NCBI RefSeq assembly: GCF_000334215.1
Contig: NZ_AMQY01000023.1
Location: 248,001-312,000, forward strand
Length of the DNA stretch: 64,000 nucleotides
Direction: 5' to 3'
Origin: Vreelandella jeotgali Hwa
GTDB lineage: Bacteria > Pseudomonadota > Gammaproteobacteria > Pseudomonadales > Halomonadaceae
The notes below the pieces were generated by a model. That model was not told the DNA's origin. It ran no database searches and saw only the letters and a program-made list of their open reading frames with translations. Positions 57,367 to 64,000 of the stretch are shown one piece after another; positions within the stretch are counted from its first letter, which is position 1, and every line of letters starts with the position of its first letter. The translations under genes and the position numbers were made by a program.

Positions 57367-57977
57367 TCGGCCGGCCCCCGTGCGCGCAGCCCGGCCAGTA
57401 CCGTGGTCAACAGCTGGTCGATCAGCCTGTCCATCTGCAGCTGCTCTCCCTGCCAATAGCCCAGCCGCTCGTTCAGCCCCAGCTGCACCAGGCCGTGAAC
57501 GCTACCCCAGAGCATACGGCCCATCTCGCGCGCTTCCAGCTCGCCCAGCGCCGGCTGATAGCGGCGCAGGCAGGTCTCGACCTCGACAAACAGCGCTTCG
57601 ATCAGGCCGCTCTGGCGCTGATTCAGCTCGCCGCCCTCGGCCAGCGGGTAGTCAAACAGCAGCTGCCAGCGGTAGCAATCCTGCTCGGCAAACTGCCAGT
57701 AGGCGTGGGCCAGCGAGCGCAGCCAGGGCTCCGGCGCGTCGGTCTGGAGATTGCTGATGGCGTCCTGCAAGCGCGCGAGGGTTTCGACGTTGACGTACTG
57801 GAGCAGGTAGTGAAAACTCCCGTACAGCTTGAGCAGCGTGCTCGGCGCGCAGCCGATCTCCCGGGCAATGGCGCGCAACGACAGGCCGTGTATCGGCTGC
57901 GTGGCCAGCCAGCGGTCGCAGGCCGCCATGACCTGCGCGTGAAGGGCGTCGGGCGCATGCTGTTTCGGGCGGGCCAT
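57363..57977 (-). CDS. TetR-family regulator coupled to a PlsC-type gene
   Basis: The 204-residue protein has an N-terminal helix-turn-helix (LSLRAIAREIGCAPSTLLKL) and a C-terminal ligand domain of the TetR_C_33-like type. GTGA overlap with the acyltransferase gene means both are made together, so it likely responds to a lipid or acyl ligand and controls membrane composition; this is inference. The divergent region 57978-58239 would hold its operator; I see no clear palindrome there. Confidence 0.85.
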   Translation of the reverse strand: MARPKQHAPDALHAQVMAACDRWLATQPIHGLSLRAIAREIGCAPSTLLKLYGSFHYLLQYVNVETLARLQDAISNLQTDAPEPWLRSLAHAYWQFAEQDCYRWQLLFDYPLAEGGELNQRQSGLIEALFVEVETCLRRYQPALGELEAREMGRMLWGSVHGLVQLGLNERLGYWQGEQLQMDRLIDQLLTTVLAGLRARGPAE

Positions 57978-58239
57978 GGCAATCTCTTTCGGTTGGCGTC
58001 GGCGGCATCACAAGCGCAGAAAAGCGCGTCACGCCCGGCAGGGCGCACGGCACTTTAACGCAGGCGGTCGAGCGCTTAGGATACCCCACATCAAACAGCG
58101 TTTTCGACCCGTTCCGCGTGCTTTTGCGCCACCGCCAGCCGGAACGGCGCCATCCGAACCCGCCGGAAGCGCCCCGGGCCCGCGCGGGCTTTATCCGCCA
58201 ACCTCCGCAATCCCTCTGGGAGCCACCACCGAGACGCAC

Positions 58240-58914
58240 ATGACCGGACGCCTGTACATCGCGCCCATTGAGCTGCCCCGACTGCTGCCCGGCCTGCAAA
58301 ACGGCCAGTGCCTGGTCACCTCGCCCAACCTGGCGCCGCGCCAGCCGGTCGCCGCCGTGCGCCGGGTGCAGGGCGAACACCGCCTCGACCCGCTGTTCTG
58401 GGGGCTTACGCCGCCCTGGCTGGAAGTGCTGGACCACGCGCCCCATTGCGCCCGGGCGGAGTCGCTGTCATCCCGGGCCATGTTCCGCGAGGCCTTTCAC
58501 GAACGGCGCTGCCTGATCCCGGTCAGCGGTTTTTACGCCTGGAAACCCCGGCCGCGCGGCAAGCAGCCCTATCTGATCACCCGGGTCAACCGCGCGCCCA
58601 TGCTGCTCGCCGGGCTCTGGTGCCGCTATTACACCACGCTGACCGCGTTCAACGACTCCACCGCGCTGATTACCGTCCCCGCCACTCCCTGGCTGGCGCC
58701 GCTAAGCGACCGCCTGCCGGCGGTTATCGCCCCGGAGCACGCCGAGCAGTGGCTGCATCCGGACACGCCGCTCGACGTGGTGGAACAACAGTTGACGCCG
58801 GCCCCGCCGGAACTTTTGGGCACTTTTCCGGTATCTCGAGAGGTCAACAATCCCGCCAACCAGTCGCCGGCCTGCGCTCATCCCGTCGGCCCCATGCTCA
58901 CCCGGCAACCCTGA
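58240..58914 (+). CDS. SRAP-fold protein lacking the catalytic residues
   Basis: SRAP proteins (YedK, HMCES) use Cys2 to form a thiazolidine crosslink with abasic sites in single-stranded DNA. This 224-residue protein aligns along the fold (FWGLTPPW, ARAESLSSRAMFREAF, GFYAWK, NPANQSP) but differs at the active site. Thr2 replaces Cys2 (MTGR for MCGR), Cys70 stands where YedK has Asn75, Ala100 replaces Glu105 (GFYAW for GWFEW) and Ser156 replaces His160 (LSDRLP for IHDRRP). No in-frame MCGR start exists upstream. It appears to be a non-crosslinking member. The M16 protease gene follows 31 bp later. Confidence 0.85.
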   Translation: MTGRLYIAPIELPRLLPGLQNGQCLVTSPNLAPRQPVAAVRRVQGEHRLDPLFWGLTPPWLEVLDHAPHCARAESLSSRAMFREAFHERRCLIPVSGFYAWKPRPRGKQPYLITRVNRAPMLLAGLWCRYYTTLTAFNDSTALITVPATPWLAPLSDRLPAVIAPEHAEQWLHPDTPLDVVEQQLTPAPPELLGTFPVSREVNNPANQSPACAHPVGPMLTRQP

Positions 58915-58945
58915 TACGACTGCCCTGACCCCCACAGGAGACACC

Positions 58946-61822
58946 ATGCTGTCACGCTTTGCTTCGCTTTCACCGCTGCTCTCGACGGGCGGCCGATGCG
59001 CCCGCACGCCGCTGGCCATCGGCGCTGCGCTGGCGCTGGGTAGCGCCGGGCTCAACGCCCACGCCGCCGCTGACGACCCGGTCGCCGACACCCAGGCGCC
59101 GGTAAAAAGCCCCTTTGACAGCCGGGACTATCGCGTCCTCACGCTGCAAAATGGCCTCACTGCGCTGCTGGTCAGCGATCCCGAGGCCGACAAGGCCGCC
59201 GCGTCGATGAACGTCGGCGTGGGCAGCAGCCAGGACCCCGACGATCTTCTGGGGCTGGCTCACCTGCTGGAACACATGCTGTTTCTGGGCACCGAGCCAT
59301 ATCCCGAGCCGGATGCCTACCAGGGCTATATTGCCCGCCACGCCGGCTCGCATAATGCCTTCACCGCCGACCGCGATACCAACTACTTTTTCGACGTCGA
59401 GCCCTCGGCGCTGCCCGGTGCGCTGGACCGCTTCAGCGCCTTTTTCCTTTCGCCGCTGTTCAACGCCGACAAGCTGGAAAGCGAACGCAACGTCGTGGAT
59501 TCCGAATACCAGGCGCGCCGCCGCAACGAAAGCCGGCGGGAAAACGACGTCCTCAACCAGGTGCTCAACGCCGACCATCCCGGCACGCGCTTTGCCGTGG
59601 GCAACGTCGACACCCTGGCCGACCGGCCGGAAGACGAGCCCTCGCTGCGCGAGCGGGTCATCGATTTTTACCGCGACCACTACGACGCCAACGTCATGCA
59701 CCTGGCCGTGGTCGCGCCGCAGCCGCTGGACGAGCTGGAGCAGCTGATCACCAGGCGCTTTGCCGAGCTGCCCGACCGCGACCTGAAGCGCGCGACCATC
59801 GAAACGCCGCTGGTCGCCGACGACACCCTGCCCGCCTACCTGGAGCGCCAGACGCTCAAGGACGGCCGCCAGGTGCGCTTTCAGTTCCCGGTGCCCGACC
59901 CGCAGGATGAATACGCCAGCAAACCGACCCAGCTGCTGGCGCATTTACTCGGCGATGAAGGCGAAGGCAGCGTACTGGCGGTGCTGCGCGACGCCGGCCT
60001 GGCCGATGGCCTGTCCGCCGGCATCAACCGCAGCGACGGCGAGCACGCGCTGTTCAACGTCAACATCAGCCTGACCCCCGACGGCGCGCAACGCCTCGAC
60101 GACATCCAGGCGACCCTGTTTGCCGCCGTGGACAATATCGCCGCCGACGGCCTTGAAGAATGGCGCTACGACGAACAGGCCGCGCTGGAGCAGCAGGATT
60201 TCCGCTTTCAGCAGCACGGCGCGCCCCAGCATGAAGCGACTCGGCTGGCCATGCGCCTGTCGCATTTCCCGGTCAAAGACGTCCAGTACGCGCCCTACCG
60301 CATGGACGACTTTGACGCCGACCGCACCCGTACCTATCTCAATGCGCTGTCAGCGGACAACATGATCCGCGTATATTCCGGCCCCGACGTCGACAGCAAC
60401 CGGGTTTCGCCGTGGTTTGATACCCAATGGCAAACCACCTCGCCATCCACCGGCGGCACCGCGCTGCCGGGGCTGGCGCTGCCCGACCGCAACCCCTTCA
60501 TCGCCCAGGACCTCAGCCTGCAGGACGGCCAGGACGACAGGCCCACCGCCATCGTGGAAGGTGACCACCTCACGGCCTGGCACATGGCCGTGGAGCGCTT
60601 TGATACGCCTCGGGTGGAATGGCGTGTCAGCCTGCAGCACCCCGGCGTGCGCCGCTCGGCCGAGGAAGCCGTGCTCGACCGCCTGCTCGCCGGCTGGCTC
60701 AACGACAGCCTGAACGAAACGCTCTACCCGGCCCGGCTGGCCGGCCAGTCGTTCAACGCCTACGCCCACGCCCGGGGCATGACGCTGGCCTTTTCCGGCT
60801 GGCGCGACGGCCAGGCACCGCTGATCGCCAACGTGATCGGCCAGCTGCAACAGGCCGATATTGCCCGGGGAAGCCTTGAGCGCGTACAGGACCGGCTGGA
60901 ACGCCAGTGGCGCAACGCCCCTGACGCCAAACTTTCAAGCCAGGCGCGGTCCACGCTGAGCCAGGCGCTGCTGACGCCGCAATGGTCCAGCGAAGAGCTG
61001 CTGGCCGCCAGCCAACGACTCGAACGCCATGACCTGGAAGACTTCCGCCGGCGCTTTCTCGACGGGCTTTACGTCGATGTCATGGCGGTGGGCAACCTCA
61101 CCGCCGACCAGGCCCGCGAGCAGACCAACGCCATCCGCAACGCCCTGCTGCCGCGCCTCACCCGCGCCGACATCCCGCCGCTCACGCCGCTGGCGGTGAG
61201 CGCGGATAACAGCGTACTGCGCCCCGACAGCAACCGCGACGAATCGCTGGTGCTGCGCTACCTTCAGGGCAATCGCAACACCCCGCGCCAGCAGGCGGCC
61301 GCCAGCGTGCTGGCCCAGTGGCTACAGACGCCGTTTTATCAGCAGCTGCGCACCCGGGAACAGCTGGGCTATATCGTCAACGCCGGCTACTACCCGCTGC
61401 TGGACACCCCGGGGCTGGCGCTGCTCGTCCAGTCGCCCGGCAGCGATAGCGCCACGGTCGCCGAACGCATGGAAGCCTTTATGCAGAAGGCCGGCGAACG
61501 CCTCGACGCCCTGGACGACGCCGACCTGGCTCCCTACCGCCAGGCCGTAAACAGCCGGCTGACCGAGCGCGCCACCGGCCTCGGGGCGCTGACCCGGCGC
61601 TACTGGCAGGCCACGGCGCTGGAAAAACCCGGCGAGCGTGTGCGTTTTGACCGCCGCCAGCGCCGCACCGACGAAGCCCTCGACGTCAGCGTTGACGACC
61701 TGCAACAGCTCTGGAACACGCTGCGAGAACGTCGCCTGGATATTCGTTTCGACCCCGACGATACTCCCAGCGACGTAAGCGACTACCGCGAAGGGCTCAA
61801 AGCGTTTAACCGCGACGACTGA
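58946..61822 (+). CDS. ptrA: M16A zinc metalloprotease (pitrilysin/insulysin-like)
   Basis: The 958-residue protein is close to E. coli PtrA (962) and has four M16 domains of which the first is catalytic. The inverted zinc motif HLLEH is at residues 106-110 (LAHLLEHMLFLGTEPYPEPD), with the distal Glu in the following region. A signal peptide (about residues 1-42, ending AHAAA) indicates a periplasmic enzyme that degrades small peptides and proteins. A GGAGAC site lies just before the ATG. The gene follows the SRAP-fold gene by 31 bp, so co-transcription is likely but unexplained functionally. Confidence 0.93.
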   Translation: MLSRFASLSPLLSTGGRCARTPLAIGAALALGSAGLNAHAAADDPVADTQAPVKSPFDSRDYRVLTLQNGLTALLVSDPEADKAAASMNVGVGSSQDPDDLLGLAHLLEHMLFLGTEPYPEPDAYQGYIARHAGSHNAFTADRDTNYFFDVEPSALPGALDRFSAFFLSPLFNADKLESERNVVDSEYQARRRNESRRENDVLNQVLNADHPGTRFAVGNVDTLADRPEDEPSLRERVIDFYRDHYDANVMHLAVVAPQPLDELEQLITRRFAELPDRDLKRATIETPLVADDTLPAYLERQTLKDGRQVRFQFPVPDPQDEYASKPTQLLAHLLGDEGEGSVLAVLRDAGLADGLSAGINRSDGEHALFNVNISLTPDGAQRLDDIQATLFAAVDNIAADGLEEWRYDEQAALEQQDFRFQQHGAPQHEATRLAMRLSHFPVKDVQYAPYRMDDFDADRTRTYLNALSADNMIRVYSGPDVDSNRVSPWFDTQWQTTSPSTGGTALPGLALPDRNPFIAQDLSLQDGQDDRPTAIVEGDHLTAWHMAVERFDTPRVEWRVSLQHPGVRRSAEEAVLDRLLAGWLNDSLNETLYPARLAGQSFNAYAHARGMTLAFSGWRDGQAPLIANVIGQLQQADIARGSLERVQDRLERQWRNAPDAKLSSQARSTLSQALLTPQWSSEELLAASQRLERHDLEDFRRRFLDGLYVDVMAVGNLTADQAREQTNAIRNALLPRLTRADIPPLTPLAVSADNSVLRPDSNRDESLVLRYLQGNRNTPRQQAAASVLAQWLQTPFYQQLRTREQLGYIVNAGYYPLLDTPGLALLVQSPGSDSATVAERMEAFMQKAGERLDALDDADLAPYRQAVNSRLTERATGLGALTRRYWQATALEKPGERVRFDRRQRRTDEALDVSVDDLQQLWNTLRERRLDIRFDPDDTPSDVSDYREGLKAFNRDD

Positions 61823-61846
61823 CGGCGCCCGCCTTCCGGCAGCAAA

Positions 61847-61883
61847 AAGGCCTGAGCCCTGTGCAGTACAGGACTCAGGCCTT
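61847..61883. terminator. Long hairpin downstream of the M16 gene
   Basis: AAGGCCTGAG (61847-61856) with CTCAGGCCTT (61874-61883), then CCTGT (61858-61862) with ACAGG (61868-61872), form a 15-bp near-perfect hairpin. A T-run follows on the minus strand only. It could be part of the neighbouring IS remnant rather than a native terminator. Confidence 0.7.
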
Positions 61884-61897
61884 GGGTGCCAGCTAAA

Positions 61898-61927
61898 TGA
61901 ACCGTCCAACTTTATGGGGTCAGTTCA
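61898..61927. mobile_element. Orphan IS3-family (IS150-like) terminal sequence
   Basis: The segment begins TGAACCGTCC and ends GGGGTCAGTTCA. Read on the minus strand it starts TGAACTGACCCC and runs into AAAGTTGGAC, the pattern of IS150-group insertion-sequence ends. No transposase remains on either side, and only one end is seen, between the M16 protease and sbcB. It is probably a scar of an old insertion; the family is recalled, not searched. Confidence 0.5.
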
Positions 61928-62014
61928 AAGGTAGCGGCCTTTTTTATCGCCAAACCGGAATGTAGAAGCGGACTTCAGTCCACGATGACAGTGTTTCGAT
62001 GCCCTGGCAGGCCT

Positions 62015-63508
62015 TTATCCCTCAAACGCCTGGGCGGGCAGCATGGCTTCCACGTACATCACCAGCTCTTCGAGTATCTGCCGGGAACGGTCGTCCAGCG
62101 TCTGCTGGTTGTAGTGCTCGATCTCCCGGGCGAAGTCCTTGAGGGTAAAGCCGGACAGCGCCGGGTTGTTCAGGCGCTCCCAGCGAAACGCTTCCCACTG
62201 CGCCAGCTCGTCGCCTTCGAGGGTTTCCGGGTAGCTGCGCGCGCGATAGCGAAACAGCATCTCTTCCAGGCGGGGGTCCTGAAAGGCAAAGCGCTGGCCA
62301 ACCAGATCCCAGGCCGGCGTCTGGCGCACGCGCTCCATCTGCTGACGGTCGGCGGGGGAGAAAAAGCCGCCGGAATACAGCATCAGGTCCGGGTCGGCGA
62401 CCTCTTCGGGGTAGGGCGCGGCAAACACCTCGGCTACCCTGGCCGCCACGTCCGGCGCCTCATGCAGCGCTTTCCAGTGGCGTCGACAGGCGGCCATGTT
62501 CATCCCCAGGCGCGCGACAATATCGCCGTACTCGCCCTTGTGCGGGCCGTCCACGTCCTTGAGAAAGCCCGCGGGAAACACCACCGGGCAGCGGTTGATC
62601 TGAATAACCTTGAGCGGGATGCGGGTTTCGCCTTCGCTGAGGTCGGCCTGGCTGACAAACACCCGTTCGCGTATCTGCTCCGCCGTCATCGCCAGCATGT
62701 CACCGGGGTCCACGCTCAGGTCGTAGACGATCACGCCGTTGGCATTGGTGGGATGTTCGGCCAGCGGCATCACCAGCGCGCTACAGGCACGGCTGGCCGG
62801 GTAGCGACGGGACACATGCAGCAGCGGTTTGGCGCCGGGCAGGTCCAGCTGACGCGCCACGGCGCGCTTGCCGCGCAGCGCCAGCAGGTAGTCGAACAGC
62901 CCGGCGTTCTGCTCGCGCAGCAGCCGGGCCAGGGCAATGGTGGCTCGCACGTCGGCCATCGCATCGTGAGCGCCGGCGTGGTCGATACCGTTGGCCGCGG
63001 TCAGGTCTTCCAGCTTGAAGCTGGGCGCTCCGTCATCGCGCAACGGCCACTCGATGCCGTCGGGGCGCAGCGCATAAAACGCCCGCACCACGTCGATGAG
63101 ATCCCAGCGCGAATTGCCGTTCTGCCACTCTCGGGCATAGGGGTCGATCAGGTTACGATAAAACAGCTGCCGGGAAATCTCGTCGTCAAACCGCAGGCTG
63201 TTGTAACCCGCCACGCAGGTGCCCGGCTCGCTCATGTGGCGCAGCACCTCGGTGGCAAATTCGGCTTCGGGCAGGCCGTGGCGCTGCGCCTTTTGCGGGG
63301 TAATGCCGGTAATCAGGCAGGCCACCGGATGCGGCAGGTCGTCATCGGCCGGGCGGGCGTACAGCTCCACCGGCTCGCCGATTTCATTGAGCTCGGCATC
63401 GGTGCGTATGGCGGCAAACTGCGCCGGGCGGTCCCGACGCGTATCGGCACCGAAAGTCTCGTAATCGTGCCAGAGAAAGCTGGCCGGCGCGGTATTGGAT
63501 GTCGCCAT
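62015..63508 (-). CDS. sbcB: Exodeoxyribonuclease I
   Basis: SbcB (ExoI) degrades single-stranded DNA 3' to 5' in repair and suppresses RecF-pathway recombination. The 497 residues begin with the DEDD exonuclease domain (FLWHDYETFGAD, Asp15 and Glu17) and contain AHDAMADVRATIALA near the end of that domain, followed by the SH3-like and C-terminal helical domains that wrap DNA. I start at the ATG at 63508; upstream in-frame sequence has no better signal. Confidence 0.95.
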   Translation of the reverse strand: MATSNTAPASFLWHDYETFGADTRRDRPAQFAAIRTDAELNEIGEPVELYARPADDDLPHPVACLITGITPQKAQRHGLPEAEFATEVLRHMSEPGTCVAGYNSLRFDDEISRQLFYRNLIDPYAREWQNGNSRWDLIDVVRAFYALRPDGIEWPLRDDGAPSFKLEDLTAANGIDHAGAHDAMADVRATIALARLLREQNAGLFDYLLALRGKRAVARQLDLPGAKPLLHVSRRYPASRACSALVMPLAEHPTNANGVIVYDLSVDPGDMLAMTAEQIRERVFVSQADLSEGETRIPLKVIQINRCPVVFPAGFLKDVDGPHKGEYGDIVARLGMNMAACRRHWKALHEAPDVAARVAEVFAAPYPEEVADPDLMLYSGGFFSPADRQQMERVRQTPAWDLVGQRFAFQDPRLEEMLFRYRARSYPETLEGDELAQWEAFRWERLNNPALSGFTLKDFAREIEHYNQQTLDDRSRQILEELVMYVEAMLPAQAFEG

Positions 63509-63619
63509 GAAAAGTCGCCTCTCCCTGTTCAAACTTCAATCTGTCAAATGAGGGTCAACCTCCAACCCGGGGTCCAGCTCAAACCGAGGGGCAAGCGCAG
63601 AGCCGGCCCCCGGGCAGGC

Positions 63620-63871
63620 TCATTCCCTGGGCAGGGTTACGTTCAATTCCAGCACCGAGCAGCTATCTTCGCTGTCCATGGAAATCTGCACGGCATCGTC
63701 GTCAACGTCGACATAGCGCCGAATCACTTCCACCAGCTCGCGCTCCAGTTTGGGCATATATTCCGGCTGGCCCTGCTGGCTGCGCTGGTGCGCCACGATA
63801 ATCTGCAGACGCTCTTTTGCCACCGGCGCCGATTGTTTACGCTCGCGTTTCAGGAAATCCAGCAGCTTCAC
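63620..63871 (-). CDS. minE: Cell division topological specificity factor MinE
   Basis: MinE drives MinD off the membrane to produce pole-to-pole oscillation. The 83 residues have the N-terminal anti-MinCD helix (MKLLDFLKRERKQSAPVAKE) and the RLQIIVAHQRS contact helix. The GTG start at 63871 overlaps the minD stop by 4 bases (GTGA), as in the minCDE operon. Confidence 0.96.
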   Translation of the reverse strand: MKLLDFLKRERKQSAPVAKERLQIIVAHQRSQQGQPEYMPKLERELVEVIRRYVDVDDDAVQISMDSEDSCSVLELNVTLPRE

Positions 63872-64000
63872 CGGTGACCTCCTCCAAACATACGGCTCAA
63901 CAGGCCCTTTTTCCGGGCTTCGTGAAAGCGCAGCGGCACATCCTCGCCGATCAGCCGCGATATGGCGTCGGCGTAGGCCAGGCCAGCATCGCTTTCGGCA
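63868..64000 (-). CDS. minD: Septum site-determining ATPase MinD (N-terminal part outside window)
   Basis: Only the last 44 codons are present (from AESDAGLAYADAISRLIGED to the stop at 63868). The C-terminal amphipathic membrane-targeting helix of MinD is visible (EARKKGLLSRMFGG). The gene continues beyond 64000. minC is presumably further on. Confidence 0.93.
   Translation of the reverse strand, partial: AESDAGLAYADAISRLIGEDVPLRFHEARKKGLLSRMFGGGHR

Noticed and set aside
61985..63877. A 630-codon plus-strand frame across sbcB and minE
   Set aside because: It is antisense to two recognised genes with intact motifs.

Overview
The window is a high-GC, gene-dense stretch of a gammaproteobacterial chromosome with almost no accessory DNA. 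Gene order (rpsB-tsf-pyrH-frr-uppS-cdsA-dxr-rseP-bamA; map-glnD-dapD-dapE; coaBC-dut-algC-argB-slmA; rpoH/ftsXEY; xerD-dsbC-hom-thrC-recJ; rpsP-rimM-trmD-rplS/ffh) is the Pseudomonas/Oceanospirillales arrangement. Together with the strongly acidic proteins, this suggests a halophile of the Halomonas/Chromohalobacter type. That assignment is inference; there is no rRNA gene or other species marker in the window.

Layout. 1-9.5 kb (minus): translation and envelope operon from rpsB to a truncated bamA. 9.6-15.8 kb (plus): map, glnD, dapD, dapE and a coupled gene of unknown function. 15.9-20.5 kb (minus): a membrane-anchored cold-shock-domain protein, rlmI, mutM, rpmG, rpmB, radC. 20.6-25.5 kb (plus): coaBC, dut, algC, argB, slmA. 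25.6-29.6 kb (minus): rpoH with a sigma-E-like promoter, then ftsX, ftsE, ftsY. 29.7-30.7 kb (plus): rsmD and a ZapB-like coiled coil. 30.7-37.3 kb (minus): rimI, a probable cryptic psi (HolD) clamp-loader subunit, a BolA protein, an acidic unknown, lysS, prfB with its programmed +1 frameshift, and a FadL-type porin. 37.5-40.8 kb (plus): a compact metal-efflux operon (MerR-type promoter, MerR regulator, Cu(I)-type P-type ATPase, 28-residue membrane peptide), the most accessory-looking part. 40.9-49.8 kb (minus): MFS and NCS2 transporters, then recJ, thrC, hom, dsbC, xerD. 50-54 kb (minus): rplS, trmD, rimM, rpsP, a large palindromic element and ffh. 54.5-56.7 kb (plus): a YpjD/CcsA-like protein and a CorC/CNNM-type protein. 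56.7-58 kb (minus): a PlsC acyltransferase coupled to a TetR regulator. 58.2-61.8 kb (plus): an SRAP-fold protein and an M16 protease. 61.9-64 kb (minus): an orphan IS end, sbcB, minE and the 3' end of minD.

The observations most worth following are: the SRAP protein at 58240-58914, in which all four known catalytic positions appear substituted; the metal operon at 37546-40845, with an unusual ligand set in its regulator, 9-bp tandem repeats in its leader and a tiny coupled membrane peptide; the 109-nt compound palindrome at 52388-52496; the AT-rich segment upstream of ffh with two mutually exclusive hairpins; and the probable psi subunit upstream of rimI. I saw no CRISPR array, prophage, tRNA, rRNA or intact transposase.
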